DNA from: Candidatus Paraburkholderia kirkii
GTDB taxonomy: Bacteria > Pseudomonadota > Gammaproteobacteria > Burkholderiales > Burkholderiaceae
Reading direction: 5' to 3'
Assembly: GCA_001189345.1 (NCBI GenBank)
Contig: LFKV01000006.1
Location: 1-64,000, forward strand
DNA length: 64,000 nt
Below, one piece after another: positions 9,867-20,163 of the stretch; position 1 is the first letter of the stretch; every line of letters starts with the position of its first letter. The notes beneath the pieces were generated by a model. That model made no database searches, was not told where the DNA came from, and saw nothing but the letters and a program-made list of their open reading frames with translations. Position numbers and translations under genes: made by a program.

Positions 9867-11703
9867 ATCCGTTCGACGGGCCGACCTTGTCGAGACTCTT
9901 CAGGAACGTGTCCGCCGATTCGTAGCCCACCACGCGCGCGACTTCGTTGCCTTGGGCATCGAAGAAGATGATGCCCGGCGGGCCGAATAACTTGAAGCGC
10001 TTGAGCAAGGCTTGATCCTCGGTGTTGTTCGCGGTCACGTCCGCGCGCAGGAGATTGAGTTGCGCGAGGCGCGCCTGCACGCGGGCGTCGGAGAAAGTCA
10101 GCTTCTCCATTTCTTTGCAGGACACGCACCAATCCGCGTAAAAGCCGAGCATCGCGGGGCGCGCGGCGGTCTTGACCGCCGAATCGAGCTCCGCCGACGA
10201 GCGCACCGGCGCGAAGGTCGGTCCCTGCGTCTGCGCGCCCGAAGCAGCGGAGGCGTCGCCGCGCGACGCCAGCACGGCGAGGGGGCACAGTGGATCCGTG
10301 GAACCCGCCGCGAGTCCGACGAGCAATGTCGCCGCCCAGATCGCGAACGCGGCGCCGAGCCCGCGTCCGAGGCGCTTCCAGACGCCGACGGTCGCCGCCG
10401 TGCCCGACGAGAACAAGCCGAGCGATGCCGCCGCGATCAGCAGCCAGAGCGCCGCGAGCAGCATCTGCGCGACGCCGCCGATCACCGGCCAGACAATCCA
10501 CAGCGCGGCCGCGAGCAGGACGACGCCAAAGAACACTTTCACACCGTCCATCCACGCGCCTGCGCGCGGCAGGATCGAACCGGCACCGAGTCCGATGACC
10601 AGCAGCGGCACGCCGAGGCCGATTCCCATGGCGAAGAGCGCCGCTCCGCCGAGCGCGGCGTTGCCCGTATGCGCGATGAATGCGAGCACCGCGAAAAGCG
10701 GCGCGGTCATGCACGCGCCGACGACGAGCACGGAGAGCGCGCCCATCACCGCCACCGCGGCGAATTTGCCGCCGCCGTGTTTCCGTGATGCCTCGTTGAC
10801 ACCACTTTGCCAACGCTCGGGCAACGCGATGTCGATACCCGAAATCAGCGCGACGGCGAATGCCGCGAGGAGCACGCCGAACGCACCGAGCACCCACGGA
10901 TTCTGCAGCCACGCGCCGAGGCCTTGGCCGATCAGCGCGGCAGCGATGCCGAGCACGGTGTAGACGAGCGCCATGCCGACGACATACGAAACCGACAGCG
11001 AGAATCCGCGCGCACGCGTCACACGCGCGCCTTCTCCGACGATGATCGCGGAGAGAATCGGAATCATCGGGTACGAACAGGGCAACAGGCTCAGCACCAC
11101 GCCGGCCAGGAAATATAAACCGACGACGGTGAAGAATCCGCCGCCCTCGAGCATCGATTGCGCGTAGTCAGCGCTCATCGCGCGCTCGAACCAGGATTGC
11201 GAGTCGTCGACGCTCGTGGCGGCGGTCGGCGGCGCGGCACCGGCGGGCCGAAGCGCGTCGCCCTTCACGCGATATGTCTTCTCCATCGGCGGATAGCAGA
11301 TGCCCTGGTCCGCGCAGCCTTGCGATGTCACCGCGAGTTCGAACGGACCTTTCGCCTGCGCGACGGGAATGCGGATGAGAAGCTCGCCGCGATAGGTCTC
11401 GACGTCCTTGTTGAACGTCTGATCGACGTGGACTTTGCCGGCCGGCAGCTGCGCGGCGCCGATCGTCGCGTCGCCGCTTTTCACCGCGAATGCGAAGCGC
11501 TCGCGGTACATGTAGTAGCCGTCCGCGATCTTGTAGCGCACGTCTACTTCGCCCGCCTTCTCGGATGCGCTGAACTTGAACGCGACATCGGGATCGAGGA
11601 AATCGTCGGCCGCGCGCGCGGCACTCGAAACGAGCGAAAAGGCAGTCAGAAGGAAGAGCGCGGCGAGGAATCGGTTCGCGAGGAGACGGGAAAACTCAGA
11701 CAT
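9865..11703 (-). CDS. dsbD: Thiol:disulfide interchange protein DsbD
   Basis: Inner-membrane protein that carries electrons from cytoplasmic thioredoxin to periplasmic thiol partners, including those for cytochrome c maturation. From the natural ATG at 11703 (MSEFSRLLANRF) it is 612 residues. Order: signal peptide, N-terminal DsbD-alpha domain with its Cys pair in GCADQGICYPP, an eight-helix membrane domain with cysteines in LLPCSYPM and VGACMTAPL, and a C-terminal thioredoxin domain with CVSC. The frame is intact. IS66 copy 2 ends five bases before this ATG, removing the native ribosome site. An in-frame ATG at 11742 inside the IS, with AAAGG just before it, would add 13 residues. Confidence 0.93.
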   Translation of the reverse strand: MSEFSRLLANRFLAALFLLTAFSLVSSAARAADDFLDPDVAFKFSASEKAGEVDVRYKIADGYYMYRERFAFAVKSGDATIGAAQLPAGKVHVDQTFNKDVETYRGELLIRIPVAQAKGPFELAVTSQGCADQGICYPPMEKTYRVKGDALRPAGAAPPTAATSVDDSQSWFERAMSADYAQSMLEGGGFFTVVGLYFLAGVVLSLLPCSYPMIPILSAIIVGEGARVTRARGFSLSVSYVVGMALVYTVLGIAAALIGQGLGAWLQNPWVLGAFGVLLAAFAVALISGIDIALPERWQSGVNEASRKHGGGKFAAVAVMGALSVLVVGACMTAPLFAVLAFIAHTGNAALGGAALFAMGIGLGVPLLVIGLGAGSILPRAGAWMDGVKVFFGVVLLAAALWIVWPVIGGVAQMLLAALWLLIAAASLGLFSSGTAATVGVWKRLGRGLGAAFAIWAATLLVGLAAGSTDPLCPLAVLASRGDASAASGAQTQGPTFAPVRSSAELDSAVKTAARPAMLGFYADWCVSCKEMEKLTFSDARVQARLAQLNLLRADVTANNTEDQALLKRFKLFGPPGIIFFDAQGNEVARVVGYESADTFLKSLDKVGPSNG

Positions 11704-11763
11704 GAAGGTAAGCGCTCGATCAGTACTGTCGAGGGTCGACATTGACCTTTGAAGGCGGCGCTG

Positions 11764-12534
11764 CTAGCGAATGGAATCGATGTGCGCGGAGGCGGGCAAC
11801 ACAGGAGCGACGTTCCAGGGTAACAGGTCGTCGATGCGGTTTATCGGGTAATCGGCAACGCGCTCGATGACGTAGTGCAGATAGGCTTCGGGATCGATAC
11901 CATTCAGGCGTGCTGAGCCGATCAGGCTGTACATCGCGGCTGCACGTTCGCCGCCTGTGTCTGCGCCGGCAAACAGATAATTCCGCCTTCCAATTGCGAC
12001 GCCGCGTAGCGCCCGCTCGGCGATCAGATTGTCGATCTCCGCCTGACCATCACCGCAGTAGTAGACAAGCGCAGGCCAGCGATTCAACGAGTACTGGATC
12101 GCCTTGGTGGTGTCCGATTTCGCGGAGAGTGTGAGAATCGTCGCTTCGAACCACCGCTTCATATCCTCAAGCAGCGGCACCGCCTGCGTCTGGCGAACTC
12201 GCAGCCGTTCCCCCGGAGGCTTGCCGTGAATGTGTTCCTCTATGCCATAGAGCGCGCCAAAGCGCTCGAGTGCTTCGTTGGTAATCGACGACGGTCGCAC
12301 AGCGTGCAGATCGTGCAGCTTTCGACGTGCATGTGCCAGGCACGCAGCTTCCCGGATCTGACCACCGGCGTAGAGTTCCGCGTAGCCGGCAAACGCGTCA
12401 GCCTGCAGTACGCCCTTGAAGCTGGCAAGGTGTCGCTGCGGATGTTCGCCGCGACGATCCGGTGTATCAGCGAACCAGACTGCTGGAGCCTCAGTCGAAC
12501 CACTGGGCCAATCATCGCGCACATATAGATCCAT
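11764..12534 (-). pseudogene. tnpC: tnpC of IS66 copy 2, N-terminal half deleted
   Basis: 256 residues matching only the C-terminal half of the IS66 transposase: the YVRDDWPSGS, LQADAFAGY and EAACLAHARRK blocks, and near the end ERALRGVAIGRRNYLFAG, a hallmark of the family. A full protein is about 510-540 residues, so roughly 270 are missing by a deletion joining the tnpB end to the middle of tnpC. It cannot be catalytically complete. Confidence 0.88.
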
Positions 12535-12585
12535 TGCAACAGTTTACGACTGTCTGCTGCACGCGGATCATCAGGTAACTGACGT

Positions 12586-12933
12586 TTACAAAGCGCTGCG
12601 CGGGCGTGCTGCCTCGATCGGTTCGCGCCAGTCAAACCCTTCGAGAAGCAGCGCCAGTTGAGCCGTTGTCAGCGCCACAACACCAGTGTCAGCACGTGGC
12701 CATGCAAAACGTCCTTTCTCAAGGCGCTTTGCAAACAGACATAGGCCGCCATCGCTCCAGTACAACGCCTTCATAAGGTCACCACGGCGCCCTCTGAAGA
12801 TAAAAACCTGGCCACCGTACGGATCCTTCTCAAGCACTGTCTGCACCTTCGCTGCAAGCGCATTAAAGCCGGATCACATGTCAGTGACGCCTGCGGCGAT
12901 CCAGATCCGCGTATTTGCAGGCAGGCCGATCAT
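12586..12933 (-). pseudogene. tnpB: tnpB of IS66 copy 2, nonsense codon
   Basis: Same structure as the copy 1 gene: start ATG at 12933 overlapping the old tnpA stop, in-frame TGA at 12874-12876 after residue 19 (GVTDM), then an open frame to 12586 with VFIFRGRRGDLMKALYW. It differs from copy 1 at one residue (GLCLF against GLCPF). It could only be made by stop-codon read-through. Confidence 0.85.
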
Positions 12934-13339
12934 CAGAGAAGCCGCTCGAGTACCAGGCGCAAGATCGTCGCGTCGGGCGTGCCTTCTATCCGGACGGAAG
13001 TATTGCCGTGCTGAAGCTCAATCCTGCCGCTCGTAGTAACTGGAGCGGCCTGCACAACTTCGTCGAATCCGGCAGATGGTCAGTTGCCCGATCGGGCTGA
13101 ACATCGACAACAACAGGCAACATGGCCTGCGTCTGAGCATCTTCGACCAGCAGGCCCTGCGCGTACAGTTTGCGCCACGCCCATACCTGGTTGGCATTGA
13201 CGTTATTGTCGCGGGCGACCCGAGCGACCGAGGCTCCTGGTTCAAATGTCTGCTCGACGACCGTTCGTTTCCATTCCAACGGATGCCGCCAGTTCTGGCA
13301 CTTGGCCGGCAATTCGACTGTCTGAGACACTGTGTCCAT
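12933..13339 (-). pseudogene. tnpA: tnpA of IS66 copy 2, frameshifted
   Basis: Helix-turn-helix Orf1 of IS66. The start is ATG at 13339 (MDTVSQTVELPAK). The frame breaks near 13070, after VDVQPDRATDHLPDS. The remaining family-like tail (GRIELQHGNTSVRIEG) is one frame away and ends at 12933. It carries two or three base differences from copy 1 in the first third, but the disabling shift is shared. Confidence 0.82.
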
Positions 13340-13441
13340 TCTCCGCAGTTCGTGGACACTGTCGGTCAATCGTGTCCGTTGCGACTGATGATTGCATCTT
13401 CTACCTAGAGCGAGACAACGGTACAGATCGAGCACTTACGC

Positions 13442-13582
13442 TGCATCGAGGAAAGGATTCTGGACATGCAGGAGCGCAAGGCGGCGCTCGCCGCGGGCAT
13501 TCTGTCCGAAGACGCCCGCGCGATGAAGAAGTTCTCCGCGGAGGACATCGACGCGCTGTTCACGCCGATTCCCGACGACTGA
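13442..13582 (+). pseudogene. C-terminal remnant of an SNF2-family helicase
   Basis: The 46 codons before the stop at 13580 read CIEERILDMQERKAALAAG and then KKFSAEDIDALFTPIPDD. This is the usual tail of Burkholderiales DEAD/DEAH SNF2 helicases (the EEKIL..LQ.RKAALAAGIL and FSAEDIDALF blocks). Everything upstream is replaced by IS66 copy 2. The element or a deletion anchored on it has removed the helicase gene. Confidence 0.75.
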
Positions 13583-13591
13583 ACCGCGCGC

Positions 13592-14404
13592 TTAACGATA
13601 CTGATTGATCGAATCGCGCGTCTTCTTCGCCGCAACGGCTGCGGCCTGCGCGTAATCGTCGTCCTTGCCCGCATAGATGATCGCGCGCGACGAATTGATC
13701 AGCATGCCCGTGCCGTTCGCGGTGCGGCCGGCGCGCACGGTCGCTTCGACGTCGCCGCCTTGCGCGCCGACGCCCGGAATCAGCAGCGGCATGTCGCCGA
13801 CGATCCCGCGCACCGCTTCGATTTCCTTCGGGAACGTCGCGCCGACGACGAGCCCGAGCTGTCCGCTCGCGTTCCATTTCTCCGCCGCGAGCGTCGCGAC
13901 GACCTGATACAGCGGCCTGCCGCCCGTTTCCAGGAATTGCAGATTCGAGCCGCCCGGGTTCGACGTGCGGCAGAGCACGATCACGCCGTGCCCTTCGTGC
14001 GTGAGGTACGGCTCGATCGAGTCGAAGCCCATGTACGGATTGACCGTCACCGCGTCGGCCCGATAACGCTCGAACGCCTCCTTCGCGTACTGCTCGGCGG
14101 TACTGCCGATGTCGCCGCGCTTCGCATCGAGAATCACCGGAATGCCGGGATGCTTCTCGTGGATATGCGCGATCAGCGCTTCGAGCTGATCTTCCGCGCG
14201 ATGCGCCGCGAAGTAGGCAATCTGCGACTTGAACGACGACGCATACGGCGCAGTCGCATCGACGATGGTCTTGCAGAACTCGAAGATCGCATCCGCGCGG
14301 CCGTTGAGCGCACCGGGAAATTTCGCGGGCTCGGGATCGAGGCCGACGCACAGGAGCGATTGAGTCCGCGACCACGTGGCGTTGAGGGTCTGGATGAAGG
14401 ACAT
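13592..14404 (-). CDS. pyrF: Orotidine 5'-phosphate decarboxylase
   Basis: Last step of UMP synthesis, decarboxylating OMP in the cytoplasm. From ATG 14404 ([18 protein letters not shown]) the product is 270 residues, the size of the longer PyrF subfamily of proteobacteria and actinobacteria. The catalytic motif [12 protein letters not shown] carries the essential Lys at 95. The phosphate-binding end has [10 protein letters not shown]. The frame is intact, convergent with the helicase remnant and separate from the sugar cluster upstream. Confidence 0.95.
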   Translation of the reverse strand: MSFIQTLNATWSRTQSLLCVGLDPEPAKFPGALNGRADAIFEFCKTIVDATAPYASSFKSQIAYFAAHRAEDQLEALIAHIHEKHPGIPVILDAKRGDIGSTAEQYAKEAFERYRADAVTVNPYMGFDSIEPYLTHEGHGVIVLCRTSNPGGSNLQFLETGGRPLYQVVATLAAEKWNASGQLGLVVGATFPKEIEAVRGIVGDMPLLIPGVGAQGGDVEATVRAGRTANGTGMLINSSRAIIYAGKDDDYAQAAAVAAKKTRDSINQYR

Positions 14405-14470
14405 GGAGGGAGGATCTGAAAACGTCGATACCGCGCATTTTAACGCGCGTGGCATCGCATCCCCGACGGA

Positions 14471-15578
14471 TCAGCGCGCCGCTGCGCTGCGCGCCCGCGC
14501 CTTCGCTCCGGCCCGCGTGCGCGGCCTTTCGCGCCGCGCGGATTCGCCGGTGCGCTCGACCGTGAAGCGGAACTCGCACGACAGCCGCTCGCCGGGTTCG
14601 AGCACGGTCATGCCGTGCGCCTCGCCGCCGCCGCCGGGCAGATTCACCGCGTTGATCGGATGATCGACCGGCTCGAAGCAGAAGAAATCCTCGCCGGGCG
14701 GCGCATAGAGCACGTAATAATCGATGTCGGCCTCGATGGTGAGCGACAGGCGCCGCTTCGGCCACAGCACGCTCGTGTGGCCGCTCCAGCCAGTGAACGC
14801 GTTGTTCACCATCTCGGCGGGCATCGGATACGCGACGCCGAACTGCCATGCGGGCGGCGCCGGCACGTGCCGCAACGGAAGCCAGTCGTCGCCGCAGAGC
14901 CACACGCCGCCCGCCGCCGCCGACAGCTCCGTGTCCGCCTCGCGCATCAGGAACGGAGCAGGCCGAGGCCGAAGGGCAGCGCTTCGTCGCCGGTGTTCTG
15001 CACGTCGGGTGTCACAACGAGGGTCGCTTCGTCGAGCGCACAGGTTTGCACGGCGCGGAAGGAGTAAGGCTTGCCGTCGCTGCGATCGAGCGTCAGACGC
15101 ACGCGCGCCGTTTCTTCCTCCTCCACTTTCCATGCGCCGAGCCAGCCGTCGCCGTGCAGCGGCAGCGGTTCGTCGACGCGATTGCGCGGCACGTCGATCG
15201 CGCGTCCGGAGAACTGAAAATGCCCGTTGCCGATGCGGTTCGAATACGGCAGAAGCGGATAGCAGGCGAGCTGATTCGGGTCGGTGCCCGGGCCGGGCTC
15301 GGCGTACGGCCGGAAGATCGGCACGAGTGCGCCTTTATGACGCCAGTCGAAGCGCGTGATGCCGCCGCCGAGCGACGGCGCGAGTCCAGCCGCAGATGCG
15401 CGTTGGCGAGCGTGATGCGGCCTTCGGCGTGGGTGCCGCCCATCGCGACCACCGCCGTGCCCCGGCCGGAGCGTATCGGCGGCTCGACCGCGGCGGCCAG
15501 CCTCGAGCGGCGGGCGTTCGCCTTTGCCTGGGATGTCGATGCAGGATGCGGTCTTTGCTCTGTGCGTGCAGCAGTCAT
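14471..15578 (-). pseudogene. Aldose 1-epimerase, two frameshifts
   Basis: Family of enzymes that interconvert sugar anomers; here it closes a galactose/arabinose cluster. Three frames are needed to read it. It starts at 15578 with MTAARTEQ, reaching GRITLANAHLRLD. A one-base loss near 15385 moves to LAPSLGGGITRFDWRH, continuing with LPLHGDGWLGAWK. Another one-base loss near 14955 destroys the conserved His of GLGLHPFL before the tail MREADTELS and AFTGWSGHTSVLWP. The stop is at 14471. Both lesions are single-base deletions, the second inside a conserved His codon, so the enzyme is almost certainly lost. Confidence 0.85.
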
Positions 15579-15668
15579 GACTCGTGCTCCATCGAGAGGC
15601 GAAAAACCCGGCGCGGCCGAGACGTGTCGGGCGGTGCGTCGTTGCGCGCCGCCTCGAATCTGCTTTTC

Positions 15669-16546
15669 TTAGGCCTTGCCCGCGAAAACCGCTTCCGCGA
15701 CGCCGCGGACGCCGGGTGTCGCGAGGAACACGCCGCCCGCGTGCGCATCGCTTTGCAAGGCGTGATCGTCGAGACCGATGCGCGCGCTCGTCACATACAG
15801 CGCGGCGAAGTCCGGCCCGCCGAACGCGACGCAGCTCGGCTGCGCCGTCGGCACGTCGATGCGCGCCGTCTCGCGGCCATCGGGTGCATAGCGCACCACG
15901 CGCACGCCGCCCCACTGCGCGTTCCACAGTCCGCCTTCGGCATCGACGATGGAACCGTCGGGCACGCCGGTCGCGTCGGTCAGTTCGACGAACACGCGGT
16001 CGCTGGAAAATGTCGGGTAATCGCACGCGCGGATCTGTCGCGTCGGCGAATCGCAGTAATACATCGTCGCACCGTCGGGACTGAAGCCGATGCTGTTCGA
16101 AATCGCGCAATGCCCGAGCGGCAGCCGTTCGAGCGACAGGTCGCGGTTCAGCCGATAGAACCCGCCGAGGGCTTGCGCGTCCTCGACGTCGTGCTTCGTG
16201 CCGAACACGAAGCGTCCGTCGCGGTCGCAGCGGCCGTCGTTCAGGCGCGTCGGCAGATCGGCTTCGACTTCCGTGATGGTGCGATCCTGCCGCTCGCGAT
16301 CTCGTAGAACGCGAGCCGCGACGCGAGTCCGAGGAGCAGGAAGCGCGCATCGGCGCAGGGCACGAAGCAGGCGAGCCGCTCGGGCATCGCGAACGACTCG
16401 CTCGCGCCGTTGCGCGGATCGTAGCGCCATAGCTTCCTGCCTTCGATATCGGTCCACCAGAAGCGGCCGCTCGCGGCGCACCACGTCGCGCCCTCGCCGA
16501 GCGAGCATCGGCTGTCGATCAGGAGCTGCGCGCGAGTCGAGTTCAT
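15669..16546 (-). pseudogene. SMP-30/gluconolactonase-like lactonase, frameshifted
   Basis: Six-bladed beta-propeller lactonase, probably hydrolysing galactono- or arabinono-lactone made by the SDR just upstream. ATG 16546 overlaps the SDR stop (TGATG), so the two were translationally coupled. The first about 85 residues (SLGEGATWCAASGRFWWTD, YEIASGR) are in one frame. A one-base indel near 16290 moves the rest to another frame, with metal-site motifs RLNDGRCDRDGRFVFGT, NSIGFSPDGATMYY and GVPDGSIVDAEGGLW. Only one lesion is seen. Confidence 0.85.
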
Positions 16547-17334
16547 CAGGCCCATCCTCCGTCGACGATCAGGTCCTGCGCGGTGATCATGCTGCTGTCG
16601 TCCGACGCGAGAAAGAGCGCCGCGCGGGCGAGATGCGCGGGCAGCAATTCCGCGTCGATGCACTGGCCTTGCTTGATGGCCCCTTTTCCGGCCTCGTCGA
16701 GCCACAGGCGCTTTTGCTTCTCGGTCATGACCCAGCCGGGCACGAGCGTATTGACGCGGATGCCGAATTTGCCGAGATCGCGCGCGAGGCCGCGCGTCAT
16801 GCCTTGCACGGCGGATTTCGCCGTCACGTAGACGGGAAAGTTGCCTTGCTTGAGCATCCAGCTGATCGAACCGAGATTGATGATCGAGCCGCCGCCGAGC
16901 TGCTTCATGTCCGCGATCACGGCTTGGGCCGCGAAGAACTGATGGCGGATGTTGACGGCGATGCCTGCATCGTACGACTCGGGCGTGACGTCCTCGATGG
17001 CATGGCGCTTGTCGTTGGCGGCGTTGTTCACGAGCACGCCGATCGGGCCGAATGCGCTTCGAACGTCCTCGATGCCTTTGCGCAGGGCGTCGATGTCGGT
17101 CAGGTCGACGCGCAGGAACATGGGGCGGTGTTTTCCCTGCGGGAGGTCGGCGCCCAGGCGGTCGGCGAGCGCTTCGCCGGCGTCGGTGTCGGTGTCGAAG
17201 AAGGCGACCTTCGCGTGCTGGTCGAAGAAATGCTCGACGAAGGCCTCGCCGATGCCGGTTGCGCCGCCGGTGATCAGTATTATTTTGCCTGACAGGCTGG
17301 GGTAGGTGGCGAGGGTTTTTTCTATCGGTGGCAT
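16546..17334 (-). CDS. SDR-family sugar 1-dehydrogenase (likely galactose/arabinose)
   Basis: A 262-residue short-chain dehydrogenase from ATG 17334 (MPPIEKTLATYP). Rossmann motif GGATGIGEAF, the structural NNA at LVNNAAND, and catalytic Ser/Tyr/Lys in LGSISWM and YVTAK are all present. Its coupling to the lactonase gene and the araFGH-type transporter upstream suggest it oxidises D-galactose or L-arabinose to the lactone. The exact substrate is inference. A longer frame to 17508 only translates the repeat element and should be ignored. Confidence 0.85.
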   Translation of the reverse strand: MPPIEKTLATYPSLSGKIILITGGATGIGEAFVEHFFDQHAKVAFFDTDTDAGEALADRLGADLPQGKHRPMFLRVDLTDIDALRKGIEDVRSAFGPIGVLVNNAANDKRHAIEDVTPESYDAGIAVNIRHQFFAAQAVIADMKQLGGGSIINLGSISWMLKQGNFPVYVTAKSAVQGMTRGLARDLGKFGIRVNTLVPGWVMTEKQKRLWLDEAGKGAIKQGQCIDAELLPAHLARAALFLASDDSSMITAQDLIVDGGWA

Positions 17335-17371
17335 GCTGGGTTCTTTGTCTCGGGTTGCTTGGGCTTTCGTG

Positions 17372-17507
17372 AAATCCTGCTTTCTTATCGGTCTATTAGC
17401 ACTGCTCCTCCCCGGGGCGGGGGTTACTTTCTTTGCAGCAGCAAAGAAAGTGACTGCCGCCCCGCACAGGGGCAGTGCTAATAGACTGCTAAGAAAGCAG
17501 GATTCCA
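17372..17507. repeat. Long imperfect hairpin repeat (REP/BIME-like)
   Basis: An imperfect inverted repeat of about 135 bases. Outer arms AATCCTGCTTTCTTA and TAAGAAAGCAGGATT pair, as do TCTATTAGCACTGC and GCAGTGCTAATAGA. The centre is CTTTCTTTGC/GCAAAGAAAG around AGCA, flanked by GGGGCGG and CCGCCCC. It lies between araH and the SDR gene in one orientation of transcription. From memory this type of CTTTCTTTGC hairpin is frequent in Burkholderia and related genomes, so it is probably a dispersed repeat. Confidence 0.75.
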
Positions 17508-17531
17508 CGAAGACCCAGGCACACCACCCAG

Positions 17532-17550
17532 CCCCCCCCCCCCAAAAAAA
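17532..17550. repeat. C12-A7 homopolymer tract after araH
   Basis: Twelve C followed by seven A immediately downstream of the araH stop codon. Such tracts slip in replication and are also error-prone in sequencing. No coding role is seen. Confidence 0.8.
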
Positions 17551-18566
17551 CTAATCCCGCGCTCCACGATCCTTCAACTGATCAAGCAACACCGCAGCAA
17601 GCAAAATCGCCCCACGAACAAGATACTGATAAAACGCATCGATATTAAGCAAGTTCATGACGTTCTCGACAGTACCCATGATGAGCACCCCGATCACGAC
17701 ACCTGAAATCGTCGCGCGTCCGCCGAGCAACGACACCCCGCCCAGCACGCAAGCCGAAATCACGTTGAGCTCAAAACCCTGAGCCGCATTCGGCTGCCCC
17801 GACGTCATCCGCGAAGCGAGAATGCCCCCGCCAGTGCCGTCACCGCGCCCTGAATCAAGAAGATCCACACCCGCGTGCGCTCGACGTTGATGCCCGCGAG
17901 CCGGGAGGCTTCAGGATTCCCGCCGATCGCCAGCGTGTTGCGCCCGTAAATAGTCTGGTTGAGCAATACGCCAAAAACGATGAAACAGGCAAGCGTGACC
18001 CAGATAGGCAGGGAAATCCCGAACATCGACAGGCCGCCCAGCGCAATGAACGTATCCGACGACACGTCCACCGCCTGCCCGTGCGACACGATGAAGCCCA
18101 GGCCGCGCACGATCTCCATCGTCGCAAGCGTCGTGATCAGCGCGTTGATGCGCAAGTAGGCGATCACCGCGCCGTTCACGAAGCCGATCACCGCGCCCGC
18201 CGCCACCGCCGCGACGATCGCGATCGCCGTGTTGTCCGTCGCGTTCAGCACCATCGCGCAAAGCACGCCGGCAAACGCAATGGTCGAGCCGACCGACAGG
18301 TCGAAGTCGCGGGACGCCAGGCAGAACATCATCGTGCACGCCACCATGCCGATCTGCGAAATCGACAGCGCGAGGCCCAGCATGTTCTCGATCGAGAAGA
18401 AATGATCGACGGTCAGCGACATTGTCAGGAACATCACGACGAAGATCACGATCAGGCTGTACTCCGTGATCTGCTGCCACCACTTCTGCTTGTCGCTTTT
18501 TTGCAGGATCAGCGTGTTCGCGACCTTTTCGGTCGCCTGCCCCACGATGTTTTCTCTTGCTTCCAT
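17551..18566 (-). pseudogene. araH: Sugar ABC transporter permease AraH-type, frameshifted
   Basis: Inner-membrane permease of an arabinose/galactose-type ABC importer, working with AraF and AraG. ATG 18566 (MEARENIVGQATEKV) has GGAG six bases before it. Helices run through LIVIFVVMFLTMSL, GLALSISQIGMVACT and GFVNGAVIAYLRINALITT up to GAVTALAG. There a G-run near 17830 has lost one base, and the remaining segment (ILASRMTSGQPNAAQG, VLGGVSLLGGRATISG) continues in another frame to 17551. The G-run could be a sequencing slip, but neighbouring genes are also broken. Confidence 0.82.
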
Positions 18567-18590
18567 GATTCGCTCCAATGTCCCCTGACC

Positions 18591-20105
18591 CTATGCCGCC
18601 TGCGCGACGTTCTCCGCCTGCGGCAGCGCAAGGCTCAGCACCGATTGCTCGCTCGCCTTCCCGCGCGGCAATTCCCCCGCGATGCGCCCCTGCCGCATCA
18701 CGACGATCCGGTCCGAGACGCCCAGCACTTCCGGCAGCTCCGACGAGATCATCACGATCGCGCAGCCGCGCTCGGCCAACTGATAGATCACGTTGTAGAT
18801 TTCATGCTTCGCGCCGACGTCGATGCCGCGCGTCGGCTCGTCGAGAATCACGACCTTCAGATCCGGCTCCGCGAGCCAGCGCGACAGGATCGCCTTCTGC
18901 TGATTGCCGCCCGACAGAAAGCGGATGCGCTGCTTGCGGCTCGGCGTCTTGATCTTCAACAGCTGGATGAAGCGCTCGGCCGTCTCGGCTTCCTTCTTGC
19001 GACCGAGAAAGAGACCGCCGCGCAGATAGTGACGGCGGCACGAAATGTTGATGTTCTCCGCGACCGTCGCCATCGCGACGATGCCCTCTTCCTTGCGATC
19101 CTCCGGACACAGCACGATGCCGTGGCGAATCGCCTCGCCGGTGCTGCGCACGCGGATCGGCTGGCCGTCGAGCGCGATAGTGCCGTCCTTCTTCTTGTCA
19201 GCGCCGTACACGAGATGCATCAGCTCGCTGCGGCCCGCGCCCACGAGCCCGAAGAAACCGACGATCTCGCCGCGCCCCACCTCGAAGCTCGCCGGCGCGC
19301 TCAATGCTTTGCCCTGCACGTTCTTCACGGAAAAACGCACATCGCCCAGCGGACGCGCGCGATAATTATAGATGTCGCTGATTTCGCGGCCGACCATCTC
19401 CTGCACGAGCGTGTCGCGCGGAACCTCGGCCAGCGTCAGATGCGACGCGATCTTGCGCCCGTCGCGGAAAATCGTGCACGCATCGCACAGCTCGTAGATC
19501 TCGTCCATCCGGTGCGAGATGTAGATGAGCGCGCGGTTGTCCGCCTTCAGGTCGCGCACGAGCTTGAAGAGCGCTTCCGTCTCGCGGTGCGAGAGCGAAC
19601 TCGTCGGCTCGTCGAGCGCGATCACGCGCGCATTGCGCAGGAGCGCCTTGCAGATCTCGACCATCTGCCGCTGCGCGATCGACAGCTTGCGCAGCTTCGC
19701 GTTCGGATCGAGATCGACGCCCATCGCGGCCAGCCGCTCGCGCACGTGCTTCTTCGCCGCGCGCTTGTCGACCCAGCCGAGCCGGTTCGGCAACGCGCCG
19801 AGCAGCAGATTCTCGGACACGGTCAGGTCCGGCACGTACTGCAATTCCTGGTGAATCACCGCGATGCCCGACGCGATCGAAGCCACCGCGCTCGCGAAAT
19901 GCACTTCCTTGTCGTCGATGAGCACGCGCCCCGATTTGGGCTGATACTCGCCGCCGAGAATCTTGAGCAAGGTCGATTTGCCCGCGCCGTTCTCGCCCAT
20001 CAAACCGTGAACTTCGCCGGCGTTGACGTCGAACGACACGCCGTCGAGCGCGCGCACGCCTGGAAACACCTTGCCGATATTGTCAAAACGCAGCGTCGCT
20101 GACAC
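18591..20105 (-). CDS. araG: Sugar ABC transporter ATP-binding protein AraG-type
   Basis: Double ATPase of a monosaccharide importer, 504 residues from a GTG at 20105 preceded by GGAGG. The two nucleotide-binding halves are: Walker [10 protein letters not shown] (about 37-45) with [10 protein letters not shown] and LDEPTSSLS, and a degenerate second half with [18 protein letters not shown] and [11 protein letters not shown]. The second Walker A lacks the usual Lys, as in the family. The frame is intact though its permease partner is broken. AraF lies upstream on the same strand. Confidence 0.92.
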   Translation of the reverse strand: MSATLRFDNIGKVFPGVRALDGVSFDVNAGEVHGLMGENGAGKSTLLKILGGEYQPKSGRVLIDDKEVHFASAVASIASGIAVIHQELQYVPDLTVSENLLLGALPNRLGWVDKRAAKKHVRERLAAMGVDLDPNAKLRKLSIAQRQMVEICKALLRNARVIALDEPTSSLSHRETEALFKLVRDLKADNRALIYISHRMDEIYELCDACTIFRDGRKIASHLTLAEVPRDTLVQEMVGREISDIYNYRARPLGDVRFSVKNVQGKALSAPASFEVGRGEIVGFFGLVGAGRSELMHLVYGADKKKDGTIALDGQPIRVRSTGEAIRHGIVLCPEDRKEEGIVAMATVAENINISCRRHYLRGGLFLGRKKEAETAERFIQLLKIKTPSRKQRIRFLSGGNQQKAILSRWLAEPDLKVVILDEPTRGIDVGAKHEIYNVIYQLAERGCAIVMISSELPEVLGVSDRIVVMRQGRIAGELPRGKASEQSVLSLALPQAENVAQAA

Positions 20106-20163
20106 ATCGCCTCCTGTTTTCTGCGCGGGCCGCGCGAACACGGCCCACGCCCTTCGCAAACAC

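Larger units (their letters stand above)
11708..13439 (-). mobile_element. IS66-family element copy 2, complete ends, internally deleted
   Basis: Both terminal repeats are visible: GTAAGCGCTCGATCAGTAC at 11708 and, on the other strand, GTAAGTGCTCGATCTGTAC inward from 13439. The element is 1,732 bp where IS66 elements are usually about 2.5 kb. tnpA is frameshifted, tnpB has a nonsense codon and tnpC lacks its N-terminal half. The expected 8-bp target duplication is absent: the left flank is ACATGAAG and the right flank GCTGCATC. The missing duplication indicates recombination or an adjacent deletion after insertion. Confidence 0.9.

Noticed and set aside
17335..17508. A longer start for the SDR at 17508
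   Set aside because: The extra 58 residues translate the hairpin repeat. The ATG at 17334 leads straight into the Rossmann fold.
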